Shown here one piece after another: positions 9,051-19,200 of a stretch of 64,000 nt of DNA. The stretch's first letter is position 1. Each line of letters starts with the position of its first letter. The notes under the pieces are model-generated. The model was given only the letters and a program-made list of their open reading frames with translations. It ran no database searches and was not told the DNA's origin. The position numbers were made by a program, and so were the translations under genes. Where the stretch lies: NCBI GenBank assembly GCA_038230335.1, contig JBBRNL010000003.1:331366-395365 (forward strand), in the 5' to 3' direction. This DNA comes from JBBRDU01 sp038230335 (GTDB taxonomy: Bacteria; Verrucomicrobiota; Verrucomicrobiia; Chthoniobacterales; UBA10450).

Positions 9051-10781
9051 ATGAGTATGGACCGAACTGCGTGGATTGCCGTTGTCGTTTCTGCCGCCGG
9101 CCTCGTTGTGTGGTATTCCTACATGGCCCGGCAAACTTTACCGAGGCCCACTTCGTCCCCAAGCGGGGCGCAAACGACCCTGTCGGCTTCGGCCCCTCCG
9201 CTCGCGACGCCTGATCCCGCGATCTTGCCTGCGGCTCCGGTGGGCGCGATTCCGCAGCCGGCTCTCCCGGTCTCCACATTCCCCGAAGCGCGGGAAACCT
9301 TGCGCAATGCCGACGTCGAACTTCATCTGACCAACCGCGGCGGCGGCATCGCCGAAGCGGTCCTCTTGAATCACAAGACAAGCAGCGGTCCGGTCACGAT
9401 CAACGCCGGAGATCACATCCCGATCGGAGCGATCCTCGAAAACCCGGCTACGCCGGCGCTTCCCGAATATAAAATGACGCGCCAGGGAGAGGCCGTGCAG
9501 TACGAATTCGTTTCGCCCCAGCAGGTGACCATTCGCAAAAAGTATTCCTTCGCGCCGACGACCGAGAAAAAAGACAATTACCTCGGCGAACTGGACATCG
9601 ACCTGCAGAACGGGGGAAGCGCGCCTTACGAAAAGTCCGGCTACTATCTGGCCCTGGGTGGTGCCGCGCCTATTCACCCGAAAGATTATCCCTCTTATAC
9701 GCGTCTCGTCTGGTCCGTCGACGGGCGGGCCAAAGGCATCGACGTCACTTGGTTTTCGGGTGGCGCCGGATTTCTCGGGATGGGGCAGCATGCCGCTCAG
9801 CCCTTTTATCAGGAGAACATCAAGGGGGCCGAGTGGGCTGCGGTCAGTAGCCAGTTTTTCGCCACCATCATCGCGCCGCTGACGGCCAAGGCGGATAGCG
9901 TCTGGGCGCGTCGCTACGATATTTCCCCCGAACAGAAGTTATGGGGCATAGAAGGCGCCATGCACATGCCGGCCGTGAAAATCCCGCCGGGCCAGAGTTA
10001 CAGCGCCAAGTTTGAACTATACGCAGGGCCGAAACTGTATCACAGGCTCGCGCGCCTTGAGCATAGCGAAGCCGAGATCATGAATTTCGGCATCTTCAAG
10101 TTGGTCAGCCAGTTTCTGCTGAACTTCATGAACTGGCTGCACAGTATCTTTAAGGACTACGCCATTGCCATCCTCGCACTCACCACTGTGATTCGGCTCG
10201 TGCTCTGGCCCATTCAGGGCAAAGCGAACCGATCGATGAAGCAAACGGCTGCGCTCGCGCCCAAAATGCAGGAGCTGCGCGAGAAGTACAAGGACGACCC
10301 GACGAAGATGAACCAGGAGGTGATGAAGCTCTACAAGCAGTACGGCATCAATCCGGTTGGAGGATGTCTGCCCATGCTCATTCAAATCCCCATTTTCTTC
10401 GGCCTCTACCAGATGCTGGGACAGGCGGTCGAACTCAGAAACGAGAAGTTCCTTTGGGTTCATGATCTTTCTCAACCCGACACCGTGGCGCACATCCCCG
10501 GCTTGGACTGGCCGGTCAATATTCTGCCTCTTTGCATGGCGGCCACGCAGGTCTGGTTGATGCAGATGACGCCCAAGACGGGCGATCCGACGCAGCGAAG
10601 AATCATGATGTTTACTCCGCTCATCTTCATGTTTATTTGCTACAATTTTGCGGCCGCCCTGGCGTTGTATTACACTGCTCAGAATCTCTTTAGCATTCTT
10701 CAGTTTTACCAGACGAGAAATCAACCCATGCCAGCCCTTGCCAAAATCCCCGCTCCCGGAAAAGGGTCGCGCAAGAAGTAG
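9051..10781 (+). CDS. yidC: membrane protein insertase YidC
   Basis: A 576-residue insertase/chaperone of the inner membrane. It has an N-terminal transmembrane helix (about residues 7-24), a Pro/Ala-rich linker, a large periplasmic beta-domain characteristic of Gram-negative YidC (about 80-340), and the conserved Oxa1-type core (LHSIFKDYAIAILALTTVIRL; PVGGCLPMLIQIPIFFGLY; TPLIFMFICYNFAAALALYY). The periplasmic domain supports a diderm host. A second in-frame ATG lies 6 bp downstream. khpB starts 3 bp after its stop. Confidence 0.96.
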   Translation: MSMDRTAWIAVVVSAAGLVVWYSYMARQTLPRPTSSPSGAQTTLSASAPPLATPDPAILPAAPVGAIPQPALPVSTFPEARETLRNADVELHLTNRGGGIAEAVLLNHKTSSGPVTINAGDHIPIGAILENPATPALPEYKMTRQGEAVQYEFVSPQQVTIRKKYSFAPTTEKKDNYLGELDIDLQNGGSAPYEKSGYYLALGGAAPIHPKDYPSYTRLVWSVDGRAKGIDVTWFSGGAGFLGMGQHAAQPFYQENIKGAEWAAVSSQFFATIIAPLTAKADSVWARRYDISPEQKLWGIEGAMHMPAVKIPPGQSYSAKFELYAGPKLYHRLARLEHSEAEIMNFGIFKLVSQFLLNFMNWLHSIFKDYAIAILALTTVIRLVLWPIQGKANRSMKQTAALAPKMQELREKYKDDPTKMNQEVMKLYKQYGINPVGGCLPMLIQIPIFFGLYQMLGQAVELRNEKFLWVHDLSQPDTVAHIPGLDWPVNILPLCMAATQVWLMQMTPKTGDPTQRRIMMFTPLIFMFICYNFAAALALYYTAQNLFSILQFYQTRNQPMPALAKIPAPGKGSRKK

Positions 10782-10784
10782 CCC

Positions 10785-11258
10785 ATGACACCAAAGGAAT
10801 TACTCGACACCATTCTTGGTTTCCTTGGGTTCGTTGTGCAGATCGAAGAGATGCAGAACGAATCGGGTCATCTCGTTCTGCAAATCTATACGGAGGAAAG
10901 TGAACGCTTGATCGGGCGCGAGGGCGAAACACTGGAAGCGACGCAGTTCCTCCTCAATCGTCTCATCCAATCGAAGGATAAGGACGCGCCCAAAGTGATG
11001 GTCGATTGCGAACATTATCGCTCCATGCGCGAAGACAAGATTGTACAACGCGTGCGCGAACTGGCCGAACGCGTCCGCATTACTGGTCGCTCTCTCCAAC
11101 TCGAGCCCATGAATTCGTACGAGCGCCGCATCGTGCACAATGCGTTTAAGGACGACCCGGATGTAGCCACCTGGAGCCCCTCGGACTCGGCCCGCATCAA
11201 GCAGATCACATTGCTCAAACGCCAGGCCAGACAAGAGGCCGCCACGCAACAGCCATAG
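10785..11258 (+). CDS. khpB: KhpB/Jag RNA-binding protein (KH-R3H)
   Basis: A 157-residue protein with a KH domain containing LIGREGETLEATQFLLNRL (about residues 42-60) and an R3H domain with ERVRITGRSLQLEPMNSYERRIVHNAF, in which the R-x3-H motif is Arg119-Arg-Ile-Val-His123. Jag/KhpB binds many small RNAs and mRNAs. The N-terminal Jag-N domain found in Firmicutes is absent, as is usual outside that group. It closes the rnpA-yidD-yidC operon. Confidence 0.92.
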   Translation: MTPKELLDTILGFLGFVVQIEEMQNESGHLVLQIYTEESERLIGREGETLEATQFLLNRLIQSKDKDAPKVMVDCEHYRSMREDKIVQRVRELAERVRITGRSLQLEPMNSYERRIVHNAFKDDPDVATWSPSDSARIKQITLLKRQARQEAATQQP

Positions 11259-11270
11259 GCGTGTTCAGCC

Positions 11271-11293
11271 CGGCGCCCTAACGATTGGCGCCG
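11271..11293. terminator. hairpin at convergent khpB/oxidoreductase ends
   Basis: A 7-bp perfect stem (CGGCGCC/GGCGCCG) with a 9-base loop spans the 3' end of the minus-strand oxidoreductase and lies 12 bp after khpB. It has no T-run, so it is only a possible bidirectional terminator. Confidence 0.4.
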
Positions 11294-12468
11294 TTCGGCA
11301 CGTAGCGGGCGGCTTCATTTTGCAAACCCGGCTGCACGTCCGGCCGCCATCGGAATTTGTCGAGTAGCGGATTCTCTTTCTGCTCGACCGCGTCGGCGAT
11401 GAGATCGCCCAGAATCGGTGCGAACTTGAATCCGTGCCCGCTGTCCCCGGCTGCGATCACCAGTCCGGCCCGGTCCGGGTCCGCCGCGATCCAGAAATTT
11501 CCATCGTGCGTGTCGCAATAAAGACAAACCCGCGTATACACGACAGGCGCCGTCGCCAGCGCCGGGAAGGCCTCGGATAGAAATTGGCGCAGGCCATTTT
11601 CTTCCTCCTTCGTCACGACGCGCTCGGCCGAATCAGGTGCCATCTCGCGACCCGGTCCATGAACTCCCACCTTGACCACCCCTTCGCGTCCCACTGGAAA
11701 ACCGTAATAACCGGTGGTTGTGATGTCGGCCCCAAACATGGGAAAACGTTCGGGGGCGAAAAGCGCGGGGTCGTTAGGCCGAAGATGAAAAATCGGGTGA
11801 CCGGTCGAGCGGAAGAACTTGTTCGTGAAGGGGAGGAGGTGCGGCGTCCAGGAGCCGGTCGCAAAAACCACCACGTCGGCCGGGCAGCGTGTTCCATCGC
11901 GAAATGAGATCCCTTGCACCCCATTGTCGCCTTCTTCCAGATGATCAAATTGACTGCCCTCGCGTAATTCAACTCCGATCGATCGGGCCTTTTTTAAAAG
12001 CTCGGTCACGACGCGCCCGCTTTCCGTGTATCCTCCTTCCGCGTCATACACTCCGTCCTGAAAGCGTTCCGAATTCCAGGCCGGAAATCGCGCGCGCAAG
12101 CGGTCTGGTGTCATCCGCACAACCTGGTGCCCCCTTTTCTTCAAGACTTGGAAAGTCTCGTATTCGTAATCTCCCGGCTGCATTTCACCTTGCCGCAGGA
12201 ACATGACGCCGACTTCGTGATACAGCTCGGTCGCGAATTCGTCATTCCATTCGCGCCATTTCGCGATGGCCCCCTCAGCCAGCGCCGTGTACTCCTCGTC
12301 CGCCCCGTAACACGATCGAACCGCTTTGCTGATATCACTGGAAGCGGCGAGGGGATGCGGCAGCGGGCCCGGATCGATCAGCGTGACGCGGTGTCCGCGC
12401 CGCTTCAGTTCAAGGGCCGCCACCACTCCGTTAATGCCGGCGCCGACAATGAGAATATGAAGCACCAT
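11278..12468 (-). CDS. FAD-dependent oxidoreductase (sarcosine oxidase/DAO family)
   Basis: A 396-residue flavoenzyme of the D-amino-acid oxidase (DAO) superfamily. The dinucleotide-binding motif VGAGINGVVAALELKRRGH is at the N-terminus and VIAAGDSGHGFKFAPILGDLIAD at the C-terminus; the latter, with the SGHGFK motif, is typical of monomeric sarcosine oxidase-like enzymes. The substrate is not predictable from sequence alone; an N-methyl amino acid or related amine is likely. The next gene on the strand is an enoyl-thioester reductase, 22 bp upstream. Confidence 0.85.
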   Translation of the reverse strand: MVLHILIVGAGINGVVAALELKRRGHRVTLIDPGPLPHPLAASSDISKAVRSCYGADEEYTALAEGAIAKWREWNDEFATELYHEVGVMFLRQGEMQPGDYEYETFQVLKKRGHQVVRMTPDRLRARFPAWNSERFQDGVYDAEGGYTESGRVVTELLKKARSIGVELREGSQFDHLEEGDNGVQGISFRDGTRCPADVVVFATGSWTPHLLPFTNKFFRSTGHPIFHLRPNDPALFAPERFPMFGADITTTGYYGFPVGREGVVKVGVHGPGREMAPDSAERVVTKEEENGLRQFLSEAFPALATAPVVYTRVCLYCDTHDGNFWIAADPDRAGLVIAAGDSGHGFKFAPILGDLIADAVEQKENPLLDKFRWRPDVQPGLQNEAARYVPNGANR

Positions 12469-12489
12469 GAAAGAGGACGAGTTGGTCGA

Positions 12490-13485
12490 TTAGAGCGAGA
12501 AATCGAAAATAATTTTTCCGCTGCGTTTTCCTTGGGCTGCATGGGCCACGGCTGCTTTCGCTTCCGCTATCGGGTAAGATTTCTCCACTTTTGTTCTGAG
12601 CAATCCGCGCCGCGCCATCTCGAATAGCGGAGCGAATGCCTCCATCCGCTCCGTCGAAGTGGCGCTGTCATACCACTTATTAATCCAAAGACCACGAAAG
12701 TTCAGGTTCTTAAAAATCAGCAAACCATTGGGAATTCGCAGGGGTTGCAAACTCATCGCCCCATAGGTGACCATGGTTGCGTCGGGCGCCAGCGTGTTGG
12801 CGAGACGCAATGCACAATCGCCTCCCACCGCATTCAAGCCCAAACGAATGGGCGCACCATTCGTGGCCGCTTTGACTTCGTCGCGCAAATTTTCTCCATC
12901 CACCAGAACGACGTCCGCGCCTTCCGCTGCAAGCTCGCTCTTTAGCTCAGCTCGGCGAACTACGTTGACCGTTTTGTAGCCAAGCTCGTGCGCGATCTGA
13001 ATGACGGACCGCCCGGCCGCCGAATTGGCCGCGTTTTGAATCAACCAGTCGCCCGGTTTCAACTCGACATATCCATGCAACAAACGCCACGCGGTCAGAG
13101 GGTTGATTTTCAACGTCGAGGCCTGTACGGACTCGATTTCAGCTGGCACGACCACCAGTTCATTCGCCGTCACGGCCAGCGCTTCGCGCCAGGTTCCCAG
13201 GCTATGGGGCAGAATGACCAAGTCGCCTGCCTTCACATTCTGCACTTCGGACCCCACTTCCACGACCGTCCCGGCGCCCTCCATTCCCGGAGTCGCGGGC
13301 AGCGACGCCCGGATCGGATATTTTCCCTCGATCATATTGAGATCGGCCGGGTTGATCGGCGCGGCGCGCATCTGCACAACCGCTTCGCCCGAGCCGCCCT
13401 GGGGCCGCGATTGCTCTTCCACACGCAAAACCTCCGCCGGAATTCCGTGTGTTTCGTAGACAGTTGCGGTAATGGTTTCTTTCAC
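12490..13485 (-). CDS. MECR/ETR-type 2-enoyl thioester reductase (MDR family)
   Basis: A 331-residue medium-chain reductase without the zinc ligands of alcohol dehydrogenases. WLIQNAANSAAGRSVIQIAHELG is the signature of the mitochondrial-type trans-2-enoyl-CoA/ACP reductase group, which reduces the double bond of 2-enoyl thioesters with NADPH; APINPADLNMIEGKYPI and PATPGMEGAGTVVEVG are also characteristic. The start is GTG at 13485, only 2 bp from the divergent CDF gene. A general quinone oxidoreductase is the alternative. Confidence 0.8.
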   Translation of the reverse strand: MKETITATVYETHGIPAEVLRVEEQSRPQGGSGEAVVQMRAAPINPADLNMIEGKYPIRASLPATPGMEGAGTVVEVGSEVQNVKAGDLVILPHSLGTWREALAVTANELVVVPAEIESVQASTLKINPLTAWRLLHGYVELKPGDWLIQNAANSAAGRSVIQIAHELGYKTVNVVRRAELKSELAAEGADVVLVDGENLRDEVKAATNGAPIRLGLNAVGGDCALRLANTLAPDATMVTYGAMSLQPLRIPNGLLIFKNLNFRGLWINKWYDSATSTERMEAFAPLFEMARRGLLRTKVEKSYPIAEAKAAVAHAAQGKRSGKIIFDFSL

Positions 13486-13487
13486 AG

Positions 13488-14396
13488 ATGGCCTCGGCGC
13501 TGCACCCTACATCGAACGTTGTCGCCGGCAATCTGCAAACCGGTGCGCGCGTTGCTCTGCTTGGGTTGGCCATTAATTTCGTCGTGGCCAGCGCCAAGAT
13601 CGTCGCCGGACTTCTCGGCAATTCCTACGTTTTGATCGCCGATGGAATTGAATCGGCTCTCGATATCGCGGGCTCGGCCGTGATCTGGGGAGGTCTCAAG
13701 GTCGCGGCGCGGCCGCCCGACGCGACCCATCCCTACGGTCACGGAAAGGCAGAACCGATCGCAGCGATTGTTGTCTCGTTGGGCGTTCTGGCGGCTTCCC
13801 TCGGTCTCGCCATCCAGAGTGTGCGCGAAATTTTTCTTCCCCATCACGCTCCGGCTCCATTCACGCTTGTCGTTCTCGTCGTCGTCATCGTCGTGAAAGA
13901 GTTGATGTATCGCTACGTCATCCGGGTGGGACGCCACGTCGAGAGCACGGCCGTGCAAACCGATGCATGGCATCATCGCACGGACGCTCTCACTTCGGTC
14001 GCGGCGCTCGTTGGAATTTCCGTTGCCCTCATCGGCGGGGAACGGTGGCAGAGCGCGGATGACTGGGCCGCTCTTTTCGCCTGCGGGCTGATCGGCATGA
14101 ACGGCTACCGCCTCTTAAAACCGGCCTTGCAAGAGCTCATGGATACGGCCCCGGGTGGGCCCATTGTCGGTCTCGTGCAGCAGGCCGCCTGGTCGGTCGA
14201 CGGTGTCCGGGAAGTGGAGAAATTCTATATTCGCAAAATGGGCCTCATTTTCTATGTCGATCTGCATGTGGGTGTCGACGGTGGCATTTCCGTGCGCGAA
14301 GGCCATCGCATTGCCCACGCTGTCAAACGAGCGATTCAACAGGAAGATCAGCGAATCGCCGACGTCCTCGTGCACATCGAGCCGGCCCGAGGGTAG
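13488..14396 (+). CDS. cation diffusion facilitator (CDF) metal transporter
   Basis: A 302-residue protein with about six transmembrane helices and a cytoplasmic C-terminal domain. Metal-site residues are visible in TM2 (VLIADGIESALDIAGS) and TM5 (TDAWHHRTDALTS, the HxxxD pair), as is the loop ARPPDATHPYGHGKAEPIAA. CDF proteins export Zn(II), Fe(II), Co(II) or Mn(II) in exchange for protons; the substrate is not resolved here. The start lies 2 bp from the divergent reductase start. Confidence 0.92.
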   Translation: MASALHPTSNVVAGNLQTGARVALLGLAINFVVASAKIVAGLLGNSYVLIADGIESALDIAGSAVIWGGLKVAARPPDATHPYGHGKAEPIAAIVVSLGVLAASLGLAIQSVREIFLPHHAPAPFTLVVLVVVIVVKELMYRYVIRVGRHVESTAVQTDAWHHRTDALTSVAALVGISVALIGGERWQSADDWAALFACGLIGMNGYRLLKPALQELMDTAPGGPIVGLVQQAAWSVDGVREVEKFYIRKMGLIFYVDLHVGVDGGISVREGHRIAHAVKRAIQQEDQRIADVLVHIEPARG

Positions 14397-14439
14397 CGCC
14401 CCGTCTCTCGCGAAAAGTTCATGTCGTGGCTGGGGAGCT

Positions 14440-15144
14440 TCACAGCTCTGCTTGCACCACTCGCTCGAGCGCGTCCGTCAGGGCACGACGAGCCCGTCCG
14501 ATTTGCTGGCTGAATTGGATGAGGCGCGGAATTGCACTCGGATGTGCCATTAAATAGCGGAACAGGCGCAGCGCCGGAGTTCGCTGGCGCTGTATGTCGA
14601 ACAAAATGCCGCTTGGGAGCGGAAATGGATGCCGGGGAGTATCGCTCAAAACTCTGAGCGACAGCATGCGCAGGTGCCGATCAGTGCAGACCCGGGCGAT
14701 GGTTTCAGTTTCCATGTCAATCGCAACAGCTTCATGCCCACGCCATATCTCTTCTCTTTCCGCCAAGGAATCGACCATCACAGGAGCCGTGAACACTTTG
14801 CCAGCATGCACGTTCTGTTCGCGTAAAGCCCGTCGCGCTCCAGCCAGAAGCTCGGCATCGGAAAAATTTTGGGCAAGAACAAGGTCACCGACCCGGAGGT
14901 TGCTCCGGGCCGCGCCTGCGAAGCCAGAACTGATCAGGAAGACTGGCGAACTCTTCTCGAGATACATGACGAGATGATCTCCGGAAGCCTTTGCACCCAC
15001 CCCAGTGTGTAACACCTCGATATCGCGTCCCCTCAGGCGACCGGCGACTATCTTCAATCCCGCTCGAATAATCCTACGGCTTCCGGCCAGGCGCCGGATC
15101 AGGCCGGCACTTTCCGCCGGCAACGCAAAGGTAATGGCTATCAT
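14440..15144 (-). CDS. nucleoside phosphorylase/MTA-SAH nucleosidase-like protein
   Basis: A 234-residue protein of the PNP/UDP phosphorylase superfamily. The N-terminal strand MIAITFALPAESAGL, the glycine loop HTGVGAKAS, SSGFAGAARSNLRVGDLVLA and AVAIDMETETIARVC (the Met-Glu-x-Glu site that contacts ribose) are the family landmarks. It may be a 5'-methylthioadenosine/S-adenosylhomocysteine nucleosidase or the phosphorylase-like protein found with hopanoid genes; no hopanoid genes are in view. It is convergent with the CDF gene. Confidence 0.8.
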   Translation of the reverse strand: MIAITFALPAESAGLIRRLAGSRRIIRAGLKIVAGRLRGRDIEVLHTGVGAKASGDHLVMYLEKSSPVFLISSGFAGAARSNLRVGDLVLAQNFSDAELLAGARRALREQNVHAGKVFTAPVMVDSLAEREEIWRGHEAVAIDMETETIARVCTDRHLRMLSLRVLSDTPRHPFPLPSGILFDIQRQRTPALRLFRYLMAHPSAIPRLIQFSQQIGRARRALTDALERVVQAEL

Positions 15145-15176
15145 CCAATTGAATCGCGGCCCTGCTTCAGGCGATG

Positions 15177-15848
15177 CTAAGGCGAAGCATTTTCAATCAC
15201 GTGAACGACAAAGTTCATTTTGTCCGAGGCCGCTGCCAGCGGATCGTTAGGCGAAGCCGAATCCGGCTTGGGCTCGGTCAACCTCGCCATGGCTGCGCGA
15301 AACTCAGACTCCCGCCGACCCGGCACGTCAACGAGCACATTGATCTGTGGGCCGTCCCGTAGTCCTTTCGTCGCTGAGCCTCCCAAACGCTGCGCTGTCA
15401 CAACGACCTGCTCGGCCACGCCATCGAGTTGGCCCGCTGCGGCTGGCACAGTGAGATCGAGCGCGACAGGCGAAGCGGTCAAAACGGAGGCGGCGCGACG
15501 AGCTGATGCAAGCATCTGCTCCCGCGCTTGTTGTTGCAGCAATTTGTGGTTGGGATTTGCCGCCTCGTGATGCGCGATGAACCAGAGGCCTCCGCCCACG
15601 TTCAGGGCTATGAGGACGAGAAAGCCAATGCCGATGCGAAGCGCCATCTTTCGTCCGCGCTCGGTCGATGCCGCATCGTCTTGCACCAGGATTTCGCGAC
15701 TTTCGCTCCGCATATTTGAATGAATACGGTGAGCGGCCGCGAATTCTTTTTGCAACTGCGGATCCTCGGCGATCTGTTTTTCGAGACTGGCGCGTTCCGG
15801 GTGCGGCAGCTTGCCCTCGAGGTAATCGAATAATTTGTCAGGATTCAT
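15177..15848 (-). CDS. anti-sigma-factor-like membrane protein
   Basis: From the ATG at 15848 this gives 223 residues. The N-terminus (MNPDKLFDYLEGKLPHPERASLEKQI) matches the helical start of anti-sigma-factor proteins but lacks the zinc-finger Cys/His set. One membrane helix at about residues 72-94 follows, then a periplasmic part resembling DUF4349-type domains (INVLVDVPGRRESEFRAAMARL). No ECF sigma gene is adjacent in the window, so the partner is unknown. The frame extends to 15890, but the internal ATG fits the family start better. Confidence 0.6.
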   Translation of the reverse strand: MNPDKLFDYLEGKLPHPERASLEKQIAEDPQLQKEFAAAHRIHSNMRSESREILVQDDAASTERGRKMALRIGIGFLVLIALNVGGGLWFIAHHEAANPNHKLLQQQAREQMLASARRAASVLTASPVALDLTVPAAAGQLDGVAEQVVVTAQRLGGSATKGLRDGPQINVLVDVPGRRESEFRAAMARLTEPKPDSASPNDPLAAASDKMNFVVHVIENASP

Positions 15849-15985
15849 TGGCGGCGCCGCCAGCGTGACGCCGGAGCGGTCGGTGCGCAATTGCTAACTG
15901 ACTCCTGCGGCCCGGTTCTTCGATTTTGTCCACGCGGGGTCGCAGTCCTGGCCTTTGGGTGCCGCCAACGAAGCTCTCTCCAAGG

Positions 15986-16121
15986 TTTGTCATGCTGAGC
16001 CAGTCCGGCGATTGCCTGAGCGAAGGGTCTCACCAACGGAGCGAGCGTGACGCAGACGATCAGTCTGACCGACAGCGCGAACGGGAGATCCCTCCTCGTT
16101 TGCGCGAGTCGGGATGACAAA
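15986..16121. repeat. 136-bp element with short terminal inverted repeats
   Basis: The 410 bp between the anti-sigma-like gene and tamB hold no gene. Inside lies a block bounded by TTTGTCAT (15986-15993) and ATGACAAA (16114-16121), with partial symmetry extending beyond. The start (TGTCATGCTGAGC) and end (CGGGATGACA) have the look of dispersed repeats seen in many soil-bacterium genomes. The remaining bases up to 16258 show nothing I can interpret. Confidence 0.6.
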
Positions 16122-16258
16122 GGCTTTGGCGCCGAATGCCGTAGTATCGTAACAAACTGGAGCGTCCGTAAGGGCCCTCACTTGCGCCCGGATGGCAACC
16201 AGTTAAAAAAGAGCCCTCCATTTGCGCTTTCCCCTCGTGGAAATAGACTCCTTGCCTC

Positions 16259-19200
16259 GTGGGAGAGGAAGGTTACGAAAAATGGCACGGCCCCGGCACC
16301 TGGCGTCGGCGAGCAGCAATCGCTTTTGGCGCTTGCGCTCTCCTCGTGCTCATTTTCCATCGACCTATTCTTTTGACCATCGGCGAGCACGTGGCGAGAC
16401 ACTACGCGGCCAAGGCCAGCCTAAAGCTTGAGCTTCGCCTGGAGGGCAGCGTCTTCACTAATATAACGGTGCGGAATTTGCACGCCACGGGCACACCCGA
16501 CAGTCCGGTTGAGTCGATCGACTTGGAGTATGCCCGTTTCAATTACAGCCTGATCGGACTGTTGCGACGTGGGGTCGATGACTTTCTGCGCACGGCCGAT
16601 GTCACTACTGCCCGGGTCGTGCTGGATCCAGCCAAGGCGAAGTTGAAAAAGCCGCCACCGCCTAACGAAAAAATCACGTTGCCTTCCATTTTTCCGGAAT
16701 CTGTTCGACTCACCGATGTGTCTCTCCTGATCAAGGACAAGCCGTACGACACCCGGATTGATCATCTCGATCTTCATCTCGATCCGTCGAGCGCGCGGAA
16801 CTTTCAGATTGAACGATTGCAACTCGCGGCCGGCCAGAACTTTTTAAAAATCACGGGACAAAGCTCGTACGCGAATCGCAACCTTGTTCTGACTAATCTG
16901 GATATTGGAGGCGACCACGTTCAGTTGCTGGGAATCGACGCTTCCCGGATTGAGCGAAAGACTCTTGGTTTTAAGCTCGAGTCCGATCTGGGCGGTGGTC
17001 GTGTTTCAATGACTGGATCGCTGAGCGAGGTTTCCCCTTCACTCAAAGCCGAAGCGCACGTGCATGTGATCAATGTTTCCGCCGAAGCCCTGAACAAGTA
17101 TATCGGCCCAAATGCGAAGTGGGGCGGCCAAATAGAAACACTCACATTCGACGGCGATGGTATTTTTAATGTGCCGAAAACCTGGACCGCTCAGCTGGCC
17201 GCGAAAATGACCGCGTTGCGCGAGCACGATATCGGAACAGACTCCTGCACATTTCAGCTTTCGGCCCGCGACGGCGCCGCGACTTTGCAGGCGGCCGAGC
17301 TGGTTCAGGGTGAGAACCGGTTTGTCGTTCATGGGTCCGGTTTGCTGCCTAAAGACATGCGTGATTTCGGTCGCTCGCCGGCCGCTTTGGAAATCTCGGC
17401 TACGGCCGTCGACCTAGCCCGGGCGACGGCGGGAATGCGGCATCCCCTCACGGGTGTTGCCGAGATTAAGGGGCTAATCGACATCAAGGACGCCACGGTG
17501 CACGGACAGCTCATCGTGAAGGCCGGGCCGGTCGGATTCGAGAACGGCAGAGTCGAGACACTGAGCGCGACGGTGAGCGCGTCAAAAGTGATGCCTCCAG
17601 CTGGCGTGGACAGGCCGTGGTATGCCGATCTCAAGACCAGTGCCACCACCGATGCGGGAAACGTCAGGTTCCGCGAATATGCGATCGATTCTGTGCACGG
17701 CGTTATGAGTTCGACGGACGACGCCCTCAAGGTGGAGCAATGGATCGTGAAACGCGCAGCCAATGAGCTGGTCGTGCGCGGAGACTACCGGATTCCGGCC
17801 GACATCGACGACGCGGCCCGGCAGCCGGCCCGCGTCGAAGTATCGCTCAACGCTCCGCAGTTAGCCGATTACTGGGAGAAAAGTTCGCCCGATCGAGTGA
17901 GCGGCCCGCTCCAGATGGACGGACAGATGGAATGGCGCAACGGCCTGGCCAGTGGCCAGCTGACCCTCAACGGCACCGATCTGAAAATGCGAAACCTCGT
18001 GTTCCATCAGCTCAGTTCGCAATGCTCCGTCGCGGACAGCGTTATCTATCTCAATGACTTTACGGCCGCGCTGAACGCGCGCGATTTCGTTAGCGCGAAT
18101 GGTCAGTTCGATCTGCGCGATCCGCATCGCTACGCCGGCAAGATCTCCGCGACGGTGGCGGATTTATCGAGCTTGAAGCCGTTGTTGCGTGCCATGGGAA
18201 ATCAGAAGGAAGTGAGCGGTTCGTTCGCGGTGGATTGGGAGGGAGCGGGCGAGGCGAGGACCGTGCAAAATTCGGGCAAGCTCAAGCTCGCCCTGGAAAA
18301 AGGCCGCTACGGGGATCTTCAATCGCTCCAGGCCAAAGTCGATGCCACTTACTCTCCGGAGGGGTTGGATGTGCCGATCATCTTCTTCGCCAGCAATAAG
18401 ATGGATTTTCAGGCGAACGCTCAAGCCAAGGGCGAAAAGTTCGAGATCAGCAAAATTCAACTGGACCAGGGCCAGGCCAAATATGCGTCCGGTTACGTTT
18501 CCATTCCTTTCATCTGGAAAAACCTCGGCACGACTTCGCAGATCTTTCCGCCTAACGGGCCGGTCGTAGTCAACTTCCAATCGGAAAATATTGATCTCAA
18601 AAAATTGTTCGAAGACCTGGGAGTCCAGTCTGCGGCCAGCGGTGTGCTCAACGTCAAAATGGATGCGCACGGAACGCTCGATAAACTGGAAGCGCGGCTG
18701 GACGTGCAGGCGCGTAACTTGCGCACGGAACAGGTGCCTAACCTCGAGCCGGCCAGTTTCGACCTCGCCGCCGAGACGAAGGGCGATCAGCTCAACATCA
18801 CAGGTAAACTTCAGCAATCGAAGATTCAGCCGATGGAATTGACGGCCACTCTGCCCTTTAATGCGGCGAAGGTTCTGAGCGAGCACGGCCTGCGGGATGA
18901 CACCCCGGTCACGGCCAAACTGCGTTTGCCGCGCAGCTCCGTGAATTTCCTGCGTCAATTTGCACCGCAGATAGAGCAACTGGACGGCGACGTCGGACTG
19001 GATGTCGATGTCCGTGGAACGATCGCCCAGCCGGTGTTGAGCGGGTCGGCTGACATGACGGTGAACGTGGCCCGCTCCAGTAACGTCACGCTGCCGGCGC
19101 TGCGCGGCTTCAAAGCCCGGCTCAATTTTGCGAACGACGCGCTGACGGTGGAGCAATTTGGCGGCGAACTTTCCGGCGGAAAATTTTCCCTGACCGGCGG

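Noticed and set aside
18164..19156. A 330-codon frame antisense to tamB, and a 254-codon frame antisense to the amidase (32132-32896)
   Set aside because: Both are GC-driven shadows of well-supported genes, with Arg/His-rich composition and no family resemblance.
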